From positions 1-56,129 of the forward strand of contig NZ_JAHLQC010000023.1 of NCBI RefSeq assembly GCF_018918265.1: DNA of 56,129 nt. The letters are read 5' to 3'. The notes beneath the pieces are model-generated. The model did no database searches, was not told where the DNA came from, and saw only the letters and a program-made list of their open reading frames with translations. The stretch comes from Falcatimonas sp. MSJ-15. GTDB taxonomy: Bacteria > Bacillota > Clostridia > Lachnospirales > Lachnospiraceae. The position numbers and the translations under genes are program-made. This document shows positions 1 to 8,183 of the stretch, piece after piece; the stretch's first letter is position 1; every line of letters begins with the position of its first letter.

Positions 1-30
1 CTTAAATTCTTCTGAGTACTGTGTAGCCAT
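1..30 (-). CDS. Transposase OrfA-like protein, N-terminal 10 residues only
   Basis: The first ten codons read MATQYSEEFK, which resembles the start of helix-turn-helix OrfA proteins of IS3-type elements. GGAGG lies eight bases before the ATG. The gene runs off the left edge. The call depends on very few residues plus the apparent interruption of the neighbouring phage gene. Other short DNA-binding proteins could start in the same way. Confidence 0.4.
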   Translation of the reverse strand, partial: MATQYSEEFK

Positions 31-108
31 GTATTACTCCTCCAATCTTTAACTTTAATAATAAATCTATATTAAGGATTATTCCATATCTAATTTGTAC
101 TATTTACA
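1..108 (-). mobile_element. End of an insertion sequence, IS3-like (partial)
   Basis: Reading the minus strand, the amidoligase reading frame stops making sense at about position 109 and is replaced by AT-rich sequence that opens with TGTAAATAG, a TG-start as in IS3-family ends. It leads after about 80 bases into GGAGG and an ATG at position 30. The rest of the element lies outside the window, so neither the other inverted repeat nor the target duplication can be seen. The IS3 assignment is an inference from the layout and the first ten residues of the gene. Confidence 0.5.
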
Positions 109-169
109 TTCTAACATCAATGGTCTGCTTTTTCATTTCTGAAATCTGATTGGCGATTTTTTCGTTCAT
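104..169 (-). pseudogene. Amidoligase-like phage gene, truncated by the IS after about 19 codons
   Basis: After a clear GGAGGT ribosome-binding site (177-182) an ATG at 169 opens MNEKIANQISEMKKQTIDV, then two foreign codons and TAA. The start resembles phage-associated putative amidoligases of gut Clostridia, which continue with an IGVEVEMN-type motif and usually follow DUF4314 genes, as here. The frame is lost where IS-like sequence begins. The family call rests on a short N-terminus and on gene order. The break shows that the packaging/late operon is interrupted here. Confidence 0.45.
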
Positions 170-304
170 GGTGTGTACCTCCGTTGGCTTTTTTCTTTGT
201 TTTTCCTTTCGGTGTACACATATTCGCTCTTTACGGCAGATATAGCAATACGATTACTACACAATGTTTTCTCCAACATCTTGTGTATATCTGGTATCAA
301 TATG

Positions 305-526
305 CTATATCCTGCATACTTCATCTTCGCCGTAGATTACATTCAGATGGGAGCCATTGTCCCAAGCCACAAGCAGCGATGCCGTATCATCCACACCCTC
401 GACTGTACCCCTGGTGCCAATGGGCGGAGCCTGCACATCGTCCATATGCAGAAGTTCCACTCTTGTGCCAGCCGGGTACTGCCTGCGTACCCGTTCCACA
501 ATCTCTTTACTCGGAAATCTCATCAT
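305..526 (-). CDS. DUF4314 small phage protein
   Basis: This 73-aa protein has the DUF4314 pattern: an N-terminal helix (FPSKEIVERVRRQYPAGTRV) followed by a small beta-barrel-like stretch with GTRGTV, LLVAWDNGSHL and a terminal YGEDEV. The function is unknown; similar proteins occur next to terminase and amidoligase genes in Firmicutes prophages. The ATG at 526 was chosen because AAGGAGG lies six bases upstream. The gene overlaps the end of the preceding gene by 20 bases, so translation is probably coupled. It ends in TAG, which shows that TAG is an ordinary stop codon in this region. Confidence 0.8.
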   Translation of the reverse strand: MMRFPSKEIVERVRRQYPAGTRVELLHMDDVQAPPIGTRGTVEGVDDTASLLVAWDNGSHLNVIYGEDEVCRI

Positions 527-1220
527 CTGCTGCCTCCTTCGCTGTTTTGAATGCACTGCTGCCTGTCAGATTTTTCAGCAGAATCTTTCGGGCTGCCTTG
601 TATTCTGCGCCGATGAAGCCAAGTCTCAGGAGAAAGCATCGGAATGCGTATTTCTCATTGGTGACTTCCTTTTCGGTGGCATTGATGCGTTTCTGCTCCT
701 TGCTCATCCTGCACAGTGCGGCAATGAAGTCGGTATAGGCTTTCGCTGAGTCCAAATCTGGACTGAGTGAAAACCAAGGGAAGGAAACCGCATCCTCGGT
801 TATTTCTATCGGAAGGTCTGTGATGCCCAGTGCCTTTTTAATCAGACTGCCTTTGGCATCAAGTAGCTTTGTAAGGTTGCCGACTGCGACCTTATCAAGC
901 GGAATCGCCACCGTAAGCCCCACGCTTTCGCCCTGTGGCTCGGCAGCCGCATCCTCGGATACTTCCTCGGCGGTTTCTTTCTCGGTGCTGTCGGCGGCAG
1001 TAAAGCCACGCTCGGCAAGCTGCTCCAGCAAGGTTTCAATCTCCTCGCTGTCCGCCCTGTCATCAAACTCCAATGCACCATCCTTGGTGATGGTAAAGTA
1101 GTCGATTTCGTATGCACAGGTCGGCATAAATTTATATACCGCTGCAGCTCCCGTAATCTCTGAAATTGCCTTGACCAGTACTTTTCGCTCTGCTCCTGTT
1201 CTGTTAAATTCAATCCTCAT
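507..1220 (-). CDS. Phage 'virulence-related' family protein of unknown function
   Basis: This 237-aa acidic protein resembles proteins that annotation pipelines call virulence protein in Lachnospiraceae prophages, where they sit between DNA methyltransferases and DUF4314. The N-terminal half (about 1-75) carries MRIEFNRTGAERK and an FTITKDGALEF segment. An Ala/Glu-rich linker follows near residues 78-100, then a helical C-terminal half. No catalytic motif is evident, and the family name should not be read as evidence of virulence. The ribosome-binding site is GGAGGTATCCACG before the ATG at 1220. Upstream are 93 bases without a gene, then the cytosine methyltransferase. Confidence 0.6.
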   Translation of the reverse strand: MRIEFNRTGAERKVLVKAISEITGAAAVYKFMPTCAYEIDYFTITKDGALEFDDRADSEEIETLLEQLAERGFTAADSTEKETAEEVSEDAAAEPQGESVGLTVAIPLDKVAVGNLTKLLDAKGSLIKKALGITDLPIEITEDAVSFPWFSLSPDLDSAKAYTDFIAALCRMSKEQKRINATEKEVTNEKYAFRCFLLRLGFIGAEYKAARKILLKNLTGSSAFKTAKEAADDEISE

Positions 1221-1313
1221 CGTGGATACCTCCTTGTTTTTTTCGGTACTACATATATCACTCTGAAGCCGATAAATAGCAAGGATTCTGTGGGGTTTTC
1301 TGTGTAGAATAAC

Positions 1314-3128
1314 TCAAAGCAAAAACGGTGGAAACTGTGAGTAGTACACAATGCCCGCCAGCACAAAGCAGACATTCGGAAGTGCCACGCCGTTGCCCCA
1401 CATTTTATACTCTGCGGCATCGGAATGCGGGTCTTTCAGCCATTTGATGATTTGTTTTTCCGTCTTTGGTTTCGTGGAAGTTCCCATGATTTTTCTGTGG
1501 GTTTCAAAAACCTCAGACCAGTAAGCGATGTCTTCATCGGTCGGATTTTCCGTACCGAGATCATCGCACCACCAATCCGGGAATCCCTGCAGCCTTGCAC
1601 ATTCTGTTGGGGTAAGCCTGCGGATAATGTACTGCGGTTCTTCCGCTACGGTCGGAGGATCTTTGTAATCAGTGGCAACCAGCGTATTCGCCAGATTTTC
1701 TTCCGCTTCGGTATGATAGGAGTTTTTGCTCGTGCTGTAGACGAGGGTTTCTGAACCGCCGCCGTACATCCCACCGCTTGCACGAAGGGAGCTGCCCGTA
1801 TTGTTCTCCACATATTTGTCATAGGCTTCCTGCGAAAATGCCACCGCATGGCGGTCTGCCGTATTGAGCGTAAAGCTGACATCTTCTCCGATGCCGCTGC
1901 CCTGGGGACCGTTCTTCTCGGCTCTGCCGATCATGGAGCCCTGCACTGCCACCACAGCCATGCCGCCCTGATTGCAGGACGGATTGCCGCCGTTGGCATC
2001 CAGGCATCGGCTCGTTTCCGCTTCGTAGAAACCGCTGTGCGGATTCTCTGACTTCATGGAATTGCTGTCCTTAGAGCAGATACCGTAGCACTTCGGTACG
2101 AACACCGTCTGGTCGTTGTTGCAGGCAAGCGTAGCTGACAGATTGTCCTGAACTAAAGCACCCTTGCCGCCGCCCTCACAGCCGGAACGGATTTTCAGCG
2201 TTTTCGGCGTTTCCAGCACAAACGGCTGATTGTTGCCGCCCATTCCATAGGTAGAAGAAACCGTCTGTGCCACATCAAGCGGACCCTTGTACCGGGTATC
2301 CTGACTGTGATTTTCAAATACAAGCGGAGGATGGTTGGATGCCGCACGCAGAGTTGCGGTAAAATCCTCTGTCACATCCATCCGCTGACCGCCCTGGTCG
2401 TTTAAGCACAGGCTTGACGCTCCAACGCTTTCTTCAGTACTTTCGGCAGTTCCTTGCCACGAACGGAAGCCCTGCGGAGTATACCCTGACACGCCTTCGG
2501 ACTCAAATAGTATTTTTCCGGCACTCCCGCCATCAAGATCTGCGACAAGGTAGATGCGTTTTCTTCGTTGGGGAACTCCCCAATACTGCGCATCGAACAG
2601 CCGCCATGCGAGGGAGAAATCCTCTCCCATGATGCACCCCGCATTGTCCCATTTTCCGTTTGGAAGTTCAGGCACAGCATAGTCTTCTCTTTTGATTTTG
2701 CACAGTGAGCTGAGGACTGCCCGGAAGTCTTCGCCTTTGTTGGACGAGAATGCGCCCTGGACATTTTCCCAGACCACAAATCTTGGATACTTGCCATTGG
2801 TTTTGCACCTCATTTCTTTCACGATCCGCACCGCCTGATAGAAAAGCGAGGAACGCTCTCCGTCAAGGCCGGTGCGCTTTCCTGCCACCGACATATCCTG
2901 ACAGGGACTGCCGAAGGTGATGATGTCCACAGGCAGGAGGTCAGCACCATTTTGTGCCGATACATCACCGTAGTGTTTCATCTGCGGCAGCCGTTTGGTA
3001 GTGACACGAATAGGAAACGGCTCGATCTCCGATGCCCACAAAGGGGTAATGCCGGAAATCAAGCCGCCTAAAGGAAAGCCGCCGCTGCCATCGAACAGAC
3101 TTCCAAGTGTTAAGTTTTTATTCTCCAT
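1314..3128 (-). CDS. DNA (cytosine-5) methyltransferase, phage type
   Basis: This 604-aa C5 methyltransferase transfers a methyl group from S-adenosylmethionine to cytosine in DNA. Visible motifs are I LFDGSGGFPLGG (11-22), IV GSPCQ with catalytic Cys near 76, VI ENV (121-123), VIII QRRKR (about 187-191), IX RRLTPTECARLQGFP, and X YKMWGNGVALPNV near the C-terminus. Between VIII and IX lies a target-recognition stretch of about 270 residues made of loosely repeated phrases such as FTATLRA, LSATLA and SSLRASGG. The start at 3128 follows GGAGG and overlaps the preceding gene by 11 bases. With no partner endonuclease nearby, its likely job is to protect phage DNA from host restriction. Confidence 0.93.
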   Translation of the reverse strand: MENKNLTLGSLFDGSGGFPLGGLISGITPLWASEIEPFPIRVTTKRLPQMKHYGDVSAQNGADLLPVDIITFGSPCQDMSVAGKRTGLDGERSSLFYQAVRIVKEMRCKTNGKYPRFVVWENVQGAFSSNKGEDFRAVLSSLCKIKREDYAVPELPNGKWDNAGCIMGEDFSLAWRLFDAQYWGVPQRRKRIYLVADLDGGSAGKILFESEGVSGYTPQGFRSWQGTAESTEESVGASSLCLNDQGGQRMDVTEDFTATLRAASNHPPLVFENHSQDTRYKGPLDVAQTVSSTYGMGGNNQPFVLETPKTLKIRSGCEGGGKGALVQDNLSATLACNNDQTVFVPKCYGICSKDSNSMKSENPHSGFYEAETSRCLDANGGNPSCNQGGMAVVAVQGSMIGRAEKNGPQGSGIGEDVSFTLNTADRHAVAFSQEAYDKYVENNTGSSLRASGGMYGGGSETLVYSTSKNSYHTEAEENLANTLVATDYKDPPTVAEEPQYIIRRLTPTECARLQGFPDWWCDDLGTENPTDEDIAYWSEVFETHRKIMGTSTKPKTEKQIIKWLKDPHSDAAEYKMWGNGVALPNVCFVLAGIVYYSQFPPFLL

Positions 3129-4365
3129 CGGCAGGCACCTCCAGGTCATCAAAGCGAATGGCCTTGCCGTCACGCACCACAGATACAGATTCCGAACTGC
3201 CGACCTGCTCAATGTAGCGTTTTACGATAACATCGCAGTATTTCTCATCCAGTTCAATGGTGTGACAGATTCGATTGGTCTGCTCACAGGCAATGAGGGT
3301 ACTGCCGCTGCCGCCGAATGGGTCAAGCACGATGCAGTTGCTCATGCTCGAATTCTTAATCGGATAGGCAATCAGCGGAATCGGCTTCATTGTCGGATGG
3401 TCACCGTTTTTCTTCGGCTTATCAAATTCCCAGATAGTGGTCTGCTTGCGGTCGGAATACCACTGATGCTTGCCGTTCTTCTTCCAGCCGAACAGGCAAG
3501 GCTCATGCTGCCACTGATACGGGGAGCGTCCCAGCACCAACGACTGCTTTTTCCAGATGCAGGTGCCGGACAGATAAAAACCTGCGTCTGCAAATGCCTT
3601 CCTGAAATTCAAACCTTCTGTATCTGCGTGGAACACATAAATGCTGGCATCGTCTGCCATCGTTTTTTCCATACAGGTGAAGGCATCAAAAAGGAACTGA
3701 TAGAACTTGTCGTTTTCCAGGTTATCATTCTTGATTTTGCCTGCGGTGCCCTGGTAATTTACATTATACGGAGGGTCCGTTACTACCAGATTGGCTTTCT
3801 TGCCATTCATCAGCAAGGTGTAGCTTTCTTCCTTGGTGCTGTCCCCACAAAGCAGTCTGTGGTTTCCGAGCAGCCAGAGGTCACCGCTTTTTGTGACAGG
3901 CGGTTTTTCCAACTCCGCATCCACATCGAAATCATCCTCTTTTGCATCATCCGCAGTATCAAAAAAGCCTGCCAGCTCCGATTCATCGAAACCAGTCAGA
4001 CTTAAATCGAAATCTTCAGCTCGGAGAGCTTCAATCTCCACTCTCAAAAGCTCCTCATCCCATCCGGCATCCATTGCCATACGGTTATCTGCGAGGATAT
4101 ATGCTTTCTTCTGTGCCTCGGTCAGATAGTCCACAAATACACAAGGCACCTCGTTGATGCTTTCTTCCTTCGCAGCCATGATTCTGCCATGACCGGCGAT
4201 CACATTGAAGTCCCGGTCGATAATGACGGGATTGATAAAGCCGAACTCCCGAAGAGACGAACGGAGCTTGTTGATCTGCTGTGCGTTGTGGGTACGAGCG
4301 TTATTCATATAGGGAATCAGCTTATTGATATCCACCAGCTGCATTTCTGTCGTAGTCTTGCTCAT
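3118..4365 (-). CDS. ParB/sulfiredoxin-domain fused N6-adenine or N4-cytosine DNA methyltransferase
   Basis: This 415-aa protein has two parts. Residues 1-120 form a ParB-N-like domain (INKLIPYMNNARTHN, NPVIIDRDFNVIAGHGRIMA). The remainder is an amino-methyltransferase with motif IV DPPYN near residue 196 and motif I-type DPFGGSGST near residue 348, the beta-class order. The fusion is common in phages and conjugative elements, and the ParB-like part may help DNA or nucleotide binding. The start at 4365 follows GGAGGTGAGGACG and overlaps nothing upstream; its 3' end overlaps the C5 methyltransferase start. It lies beside a MetK-like gene, which suggests a modification cassette. Confidence 0.92.
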   Translation of the reverse strand: MSKTTTEMQLVDINKLIPYMNNARTHNAQQINKLRSSLREFGFINPVIIDRDFNVIAGHGRIMAAKEESINEVPCVFVDYLTEAQKKAYILADNRMAMDAGWDEELLRVEIEALRAEDFDLSLTGFDESELAGFFDTADDAKEDDFDVDAELEKPPVTKSGDLWLLGNHRLLCGDSTKEESYTLLMNGKKANLVVTDPPYNVNYQGTAGKIKNDNLENDKFYQFLFDAFTCMEKTMADDASIYVFHADTEGLNFRKAFADAGFYLSGTCIWKKQSLVLGRSPYQWQHEPCLFGWKKNGKHQWYSDRKQTTIWEFDKPKKNGDHPTMKPIPLIAYPIKNSSMSNCIVLDPFGGSGSTLIACEQTNRICHTIELDEKYCDVIVKRYIEQVGSSESVSVVRDGKAIRFDDLEVPADGE

Positions 4366-4379
4366 CGTCCTCACCTCCA

Positions 4380-5162
4380 TCAAAAAAGACCCCACTCGGC
4401 AAATTTCTCGAAACCGCCGATGGAGTCTATATATTCTTTCGCTTCTGCCACAATATCCGCATACGGGACACCGTCTACCGTATCATCGCCAATGGCGCAC
4501 ACCAGTGATACAGGCTCTCCTAAATCCTGTGCCTTCAGAAAGGCGTGGATATTCACAGACACATCCGCTTTTGACAGATCCTTGCCATGCAAACCACCGC
4601 CTGTAACGGAATCCGCCATATCGGAACCCAACTTTCTGTTGGTAGCTCCGGTATCAACATCGGTGCCGCCTGTCCAGTCACCAAGGGGATTGACCTCTGC
4701 ATTCGGATAATCGCCCATGAGGTCGTAGCTGTCAGCGTTGCTTTGACAGATAATCAGGCGGTTGCCGTCCAGAATGTACTTTCCGTCAGAAGTGTACTTT
4801 TCATAAATAGAATGTGCAATTTCAGACAGCTTTTTCTGTTCTTCCGTCAAAGGCACACCCTTGAAAATACCATTGTCACCGCAGCGAAACTGCCCGGATT
4901 GGTTTTCCGAAAGATGGGTATCCTGCGGAACAATTACAATATCCGGCTGTACATCTCCTGCAATGCGGCTTATGGCATCCATGATGTCACGAATGTTCAG
5001 TTTGGCATCGGTTTCCACAATCGCATGGCAGAAGCCATGTCCGATCAGCACCTCGACTGCAATCTTAGGATTTTCTTCTGCCGCATATGCCAGGTCAACG
5101 ATTGCTCCGGCAATGCGGTCTGCCACCTTATCCGGGTGGCTCGGATTCACTTTTTCTATCAT
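4380..5162 (-). CDS. Phage S-adenosylmethionine synthetase-like protein (short MetK)
   Basis: This 260-aa protein resembles methionine adenosyltransferase, which makes SAM from ATP and methionine. It opens with NPSHPDKVADRIAGAIVDLA, matching the MetK SEGHPDK ATP-binding start, and carries DTGATNRKLGSDMADSVTGG plus GLHGKDLSKADVS, matching the MetK GGxxxHGGGAFSGKDPTKVDRS region. Cellular MetK is about 380-400 aa, so this is a shortened phage variant; whether it is active is unknown. AAGGAG precedes the ATG. It sits directly upstream of two SAM-dependent DNA methyltransferases, which it could supply. An N-terminal two thirds with an altered tail could also mean a regulatory or binding role. Confidence 0.8.
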   Translation of the reverse strand: MIEKVNPSHPDKVADRIAGAIVDLAYAAEENPKIAVEVLIGHGFCHAIVETDAKLNIRDIMDAISRIAGDVQPDIVIVPQDTHLSENQSGQFRCGDNGIFKGVPLTEEQKKLSEIAHSIYEKYTSDGKYILDGNRLIICQSNADSYDLMGDYPNAEVNPLGDWTGGTDVDTGATNRKLGSDMADSVTGGGLHGKDLSKADVSVNIHAFLKAQDLGEPVSLVCAIGDDTVDGVPYADIVAEAKEYIDSIGGFEKFAEWGLF

Positions 5163-5163
5163 G

Positions 5164-5739
5164 CTATTTTCTCCTTGCCCGGAGCAGAAGCTCCATTGTA
5201 TCGTTTGGATTATCCTCGAACACCTCAGTGCAGTTCTGCTTTACGATGTCATAAATCTCATACCAGATAAGGTTTGCACTTTTCTGGTACTGCTGACTCA
5301 TCTGCACGAAGGGGGATGTGATTACACCGCCTGTGGTCGGATGCTTGCCGAGCAGACCGTAGGTGCTGGTTGCCTCCTCGCACTGAATGTATCGGGCAAA
5401 TGCCTGAGCATAGGCTTCAATCAGTCTGGGATTGACCAGCTTCTCACAGTTGCGTTCCTTCAGCCACAGCCAGGTTTCCTTGTAGATTTCATCTGCACCA
5501 AGCGGAACACCGTTTTTCTGCCTTGCCGACAGGTAATCGCTCGGCTTTGGCATATCCACGCCATTCATCACAGCACCTTCCGGCAGGTCAACCGCCTCCA
5601 GTTCAGTAGGACTCAGTGTGGGAATATCATTTTTCAGTATCTGGACTTGCTGTCCTTTTTGTATTTTTTCGGCGGCAGGTGCCGGTTTATCTCCGGCACG
5701 CACTCGTCTGCCGCCACGATTTGTGCCGTCTCTCGCCAT
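5164..5739 (-). CDS. terS: Phage terminase small subunit, P27 family
   Basis: This 191-aa protein begins with a basic, disordered N-terminus (MARDGTNRGGRRVRAGDKPAP) followed by the P27-type body with LPEGAVMNGVDMPKPSDYL, AYAQAFARYIQCEE and a C-terminal helix pair. Terminase small subunits bind the packaging site and guide the large subunit. The HNH gene lies upstream with a 135-base structured gap, as in HK97-like cos phages. The large subunit is not in the window; in related prophages it follows amidoligase-type genes, so it was probably beyond the IS at the left edge. It stops with TAG two bases before the MetK-like ATG. Confidence 0.85.
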   Translation of the reverse strand: MARDGTNRGGRRVRAGDKPAPAAEKIQKGQQVQILKNDIPTLSPTELEAVDLPEGAVMNGVDMPKPSDYLSARQKNGVPLGADEIYKETWLWLKERNCEKLVNPRLIEAYAQAFARYIQCEEATSTYGLLGKHPTTGGVITSPFVQMSQQYQKSANLIWYEIYDIVKQNCTEVFEDNPNDTMELLLRARRK

Positions 5740-5874
5740 AATTTTAATTTCCTTTCTCGCCCTGGGGTTTAATACCCCGTTTGAACCGCCGTTTTTGTGC
5801 GTGTGAGGGGGCGCCGTTTTCCGGGACCTAAAGTCACAGAGATTTTGACCGCCCCTACCGGGTCACGCACGCAG
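5740..5874. other. Structured gap between HNH and terminase small subunit; candidate cos site
   Basis: The 135 bases between the HNH gene and the terminase small subunit are GC-rich and palindromic. GTGCGTG and GGGGGCG (about 5795-5813) can pair with CGCCCC and CACGCAC (about 5850-5870), and GGGGTTTAATACCCC lies near 5766-5780. In HNH-encoding cos phages the cohesive-end site lies in this position. The sequence does not itself show a cut site, so the assignment is by position and symmetry only. The structure could equally act in the mRNA. Confidence 0.4.
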
Positions 5875-6222
5875 CTACCTGTCACCAATCTCATGGTGTA
5901 TTTTGTTATGACAGCTCTTGCAAAGACTCATCAGATTGCTTCGGTCATGTGTGCCGCCCTGTGAGATGGGAATCTTGTGGTGTACCTCATCCACCGGGAC
6001 AAGGATGCCCTGCTCGAAGCACCTCTCGCAGAAGGGATGTGTTTTGACATAGCTGTCACGAATCCGTTTCCATGCTCTGCCGTACTTTTTATGCACCGCC
6101 GGGTCACGACTGTACTGCTCGTAGTTCTTCTCCACCAGCTTGCGATGCTGTTCGCAGTATCTGCCGTCCGACAGATTCGGACAGCCGGGGTAAGCACAGG
6201 GCTGTTTCGGTTTTCTCGGCAT
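5875..6222 (-). CDS. HNH endonuclease, phage packaging type
   Basis: This 115-aa HNH nuclease has paired zinc-binding cysteines (CAYPGC, CERC, CKSCH) and the HNH core DEVHHKIPISQGGTHDRSNLMSLC. HNH proteins beside terminase genes are needed, with the terminase large subunit, for cleavage at cos in several Firmicutes phages. It is preceded by GAGGTGA and lies directly upstream of the small terminase gene, which supports that role. The length is usual for the family. Confidence 0.92.
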   Translation of the reverse strand: MPRKPKQPCAYPGCPNLSDGRYCEQHRKLVEKNYEQYSRDPAVHKKYGRAWKRIRDSYVKTHPFCERCFEQGILVPVDEVHHKIPISQGGTHDRSNLMSLCKSCHNKIHHEIGDR

Positions 6223-6246
6223 TGGCTCACCTCCTTGTCGGCATAA

Positions 6247-6284
6247 GAAAAGCCCTCACAGGATTGCTCCCATGAAGGCTTTGT
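6247..6284 (-). terminator. Terminator-like hairpin after the DUF1492 gene
   Basis: On the minus strand AAAGCC and GGCTTTTC pair across a loop of about 22 bases with further internal pairing, followed by a short T-rich run. It lies between the DUF1492 regulator and HNH. A TATAAT sits just upstream at 6315-6310, so this gap may both end the early unit and start the packaging unit; the -35 of that promoter is not clear. Confidence 0.4.
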
Positions 6285-6350
6285 GCTTTACGCAATTTTC
6301 TATATTACCATTATACTCATTTCCTATGTGTCATTCCATTCCAAAACGTG

Positions 6351-6767
6351 TCAACTTTGGTTTGGAACAGAAAAATTTCTAAGTGCGGAAGCATGAATCC
6401 GATGGACAGTACTCATTGAGACCGACAGATCCTCTGCAATCTGCTCCCAGCTCTCGTTGTTAAGATAACGGTAAGTAAGGAGAAGCCGTTCTTCCCGGTC
6501 TGCCACACTTTCCAGTGCCGCAAGAATCTGCTTTTTTAATACAACCAGTCTGCACAGTTCTTTCTGTATCTTTTCTTCCATCTCCATAATGTCACCGAGA
6601 TACTTTACAAACGGTGCATCAAGGTTTCTGCTGCTCTGTACTCTTTCTCCAAAATTAGGACTGCTGATTCTTCCTGCCAGATCTCTCAGCCGTTCCAGTT
6701 CATGGACATCAGAGTCAATCAGTTCATTCAGCCTGTATGCCTGCTGTAAATATTCCTTTGCTGTCAT
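6351..6767 (-). CDS. DUF1492 / sigma-region-4-like phage regulator (ArpU-like)
   Basis: This 138-aa protein has an N-terminal helical hairpin and a C-terminal helix-turn-helix of the sigma region-4 type (REERLLLTYRYLNNESWEQI, then AEDLSVSMSTVHRIHASALR). Such DUF1492/ArpU-type proteins sit at the junction of early and late genes in Firmicutes phages and are thought to activate late transcription. Here it lies at the end of the replication genes, immediately before HNH and terminase. The ATG at 6767 has only a weak ribosome-binding site (GGAGGTTAGGCT). Confidence 0.8.
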   Translation of the reverse strand: MTAKEYLQQAYRLNELIDSDVHELERLRDLAGRISSPNFGERVQSSRNLDAPFVKYLGDIMEMEEKIQKELCRLVVLKKQILAALESVADREERLLLTYRYLNNESWEQIAEDLSVSMSTVHRIHASALRNFSVPNQS

Positions 6768-6824
6768 AGCCTAACCTCCGAAAATATAAATTTCCCTCGG
6801 ATTGACTCTGATTTTCGCTGATTG

Positions 6825-8183
6825 TCATAGATTGGCTTTTACGGCACTGATCAATGCAGACTGAGAAGTGTCCTTGGCTTCCAGAGCCTTCATGATCTGC
6901 TCGTCCACTGTGCCTTTGGTGATAAGGTGCTGAATCACCACTGTGCTTGCTGTCTGTCCCTGTCTCCACAGTCTGGCATTGGTCTGCTGATACAGCTCCA
7001 GCGACCAGGTAAGGCCAAACCATACAAGGTGACTGCCGCCGCTTTGAAGATTCAAGCCATGTCCAGCCGATGCCGGATGAATCAGTCCTACTGCAAACTC
7101 ACCTCTGTTCCACATTTCGATACTGCCAGGAGAAGAAATTCTGGCATATTCCACCTTCAGTCCTTCCAGCCGTCTGCAGATGCGTTCCAAATCGTGCTTA
7201 AACCAATATGCCACCAGTATTGGTTTCCCGTTTGCGGCTTCAATGATATCCTCCAAAGCATCCAGCTTCTTTTCGTGTATCTCCAGCACTTTCTCATCAT
7301 CCCCATACACCGCACCGTTTGCCATCTGTGACAGTTTTCCGGTAAGACTTGCGGCATTGGCGGCTGTGATTTCTCCGTTTGGGAGTTGCAGTACCAGGTC
7401 TTTTTTCAGCTCCTCATACTTTTCCTGCTCCTTTTCGGAAAGCACCACTTCATACTGCGTGCCAATCAACTCCGGCATTTGCAAATGGTCAGTGGATTTC
7501 ATGGAAATCGTGATATCTGAAATCTTCTGATAGATTGCATCTTCTGCTCCCGGCAGCGGCTTGTAGCTGTAAATGATCTGTCCATTTCTCTTGTCCGGTG
7601 CAAAAAAGGCGGTGCGGTACTGGCCAATAAATCTTCCAAGCCTTGCTCCCATATCAAGCAGCTTAAATTCTGCAAACAGATCCAGCAGACCATTGGAAGA
7701 CGGAGTACCTGTCAGACCTACGATGCGTTTCACTTTCGGTCTTGCCTTCATAAAAGCCTTGAACCGTTTTGACTGCTAGTTCTTAAAGGACGAAAGCTCG
7801 TCCACAACCACCATATCAAAATCAAATGCAATACCGCTTTTTTCTATCAGCCACTGCACATTTTCACGATTGATGATGTAGATGTCAGCTTTACTCCTCA
7901 GTGCCGACAGCCGTTCATCTTCCGTTCCAACCGCAATGGCATACTGCAGGATGCTAAGATGCTCCCATTTCTGTATCTCATCGCTCCATGTCGTTCTTGC
8001 CACACGAAGCGGTGCAATCACCAGAACCTTACGCACCTCAAAGGAATCAAATAAAAGGTCTGCAAGTGCCGTCAGTGTGATGCTTGTTTTGCCAAGACCC
8101 ATATCCAGAAGAACCGCCGCTATGGGATGCTCCTCAATATACCGGATGGCATACAGCTGATAATCATGTGGACTGTATCTCAT
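6825..8183 (-). pseudogene. Phage SNF2-type DNA helicase interrupted by an in-frame amber codon
   Basis: Two adjacent reading frames in the same phase form one SNF2/DEAD-like helicase of about 452 residues. The N-terminal part (8183-7779) has Walker A LLDMGLGKTSITL and the DEAH-position motif VVDELSSFKN. A single TAG at 7778-7776 follows FKN, then QSKRFKAFMKARPKVKRIVG continues in the same frame with LTGTPSSNG and the C-terminal helicase motif HPASAGHGLNLQ (down to 6825). The likely original codon is one base from TAG. GGAGGAATCATTG precedes the start, which overlaps the VRR-NUC gene. It is either a nonsense mutant, a sequencing error or read through at low level. Confidence 0.85.

Noticed and set aside
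173..750. Plus-strand reading frames over the left-end genes
   Set aside because: They are shadows of the minus-strand DUF4314 and adjacent genes, with no ribosome-binding sites or recognisable protein features.
2995..4005. 336-residue plus-strand frame opposite the methyltransferases
   Set aside because: It lies antisense to two genes with complete catalytic motifs and has a Leu/Arg/His-rich shadow composition.
7776..7778. Reassigned TAG codon, as in some gut phages
   Set aside because: TAG is used as a normal stop by neighbouring phage genes (ends at 305 and 5164), and no suppressor tRNA gene was seen.
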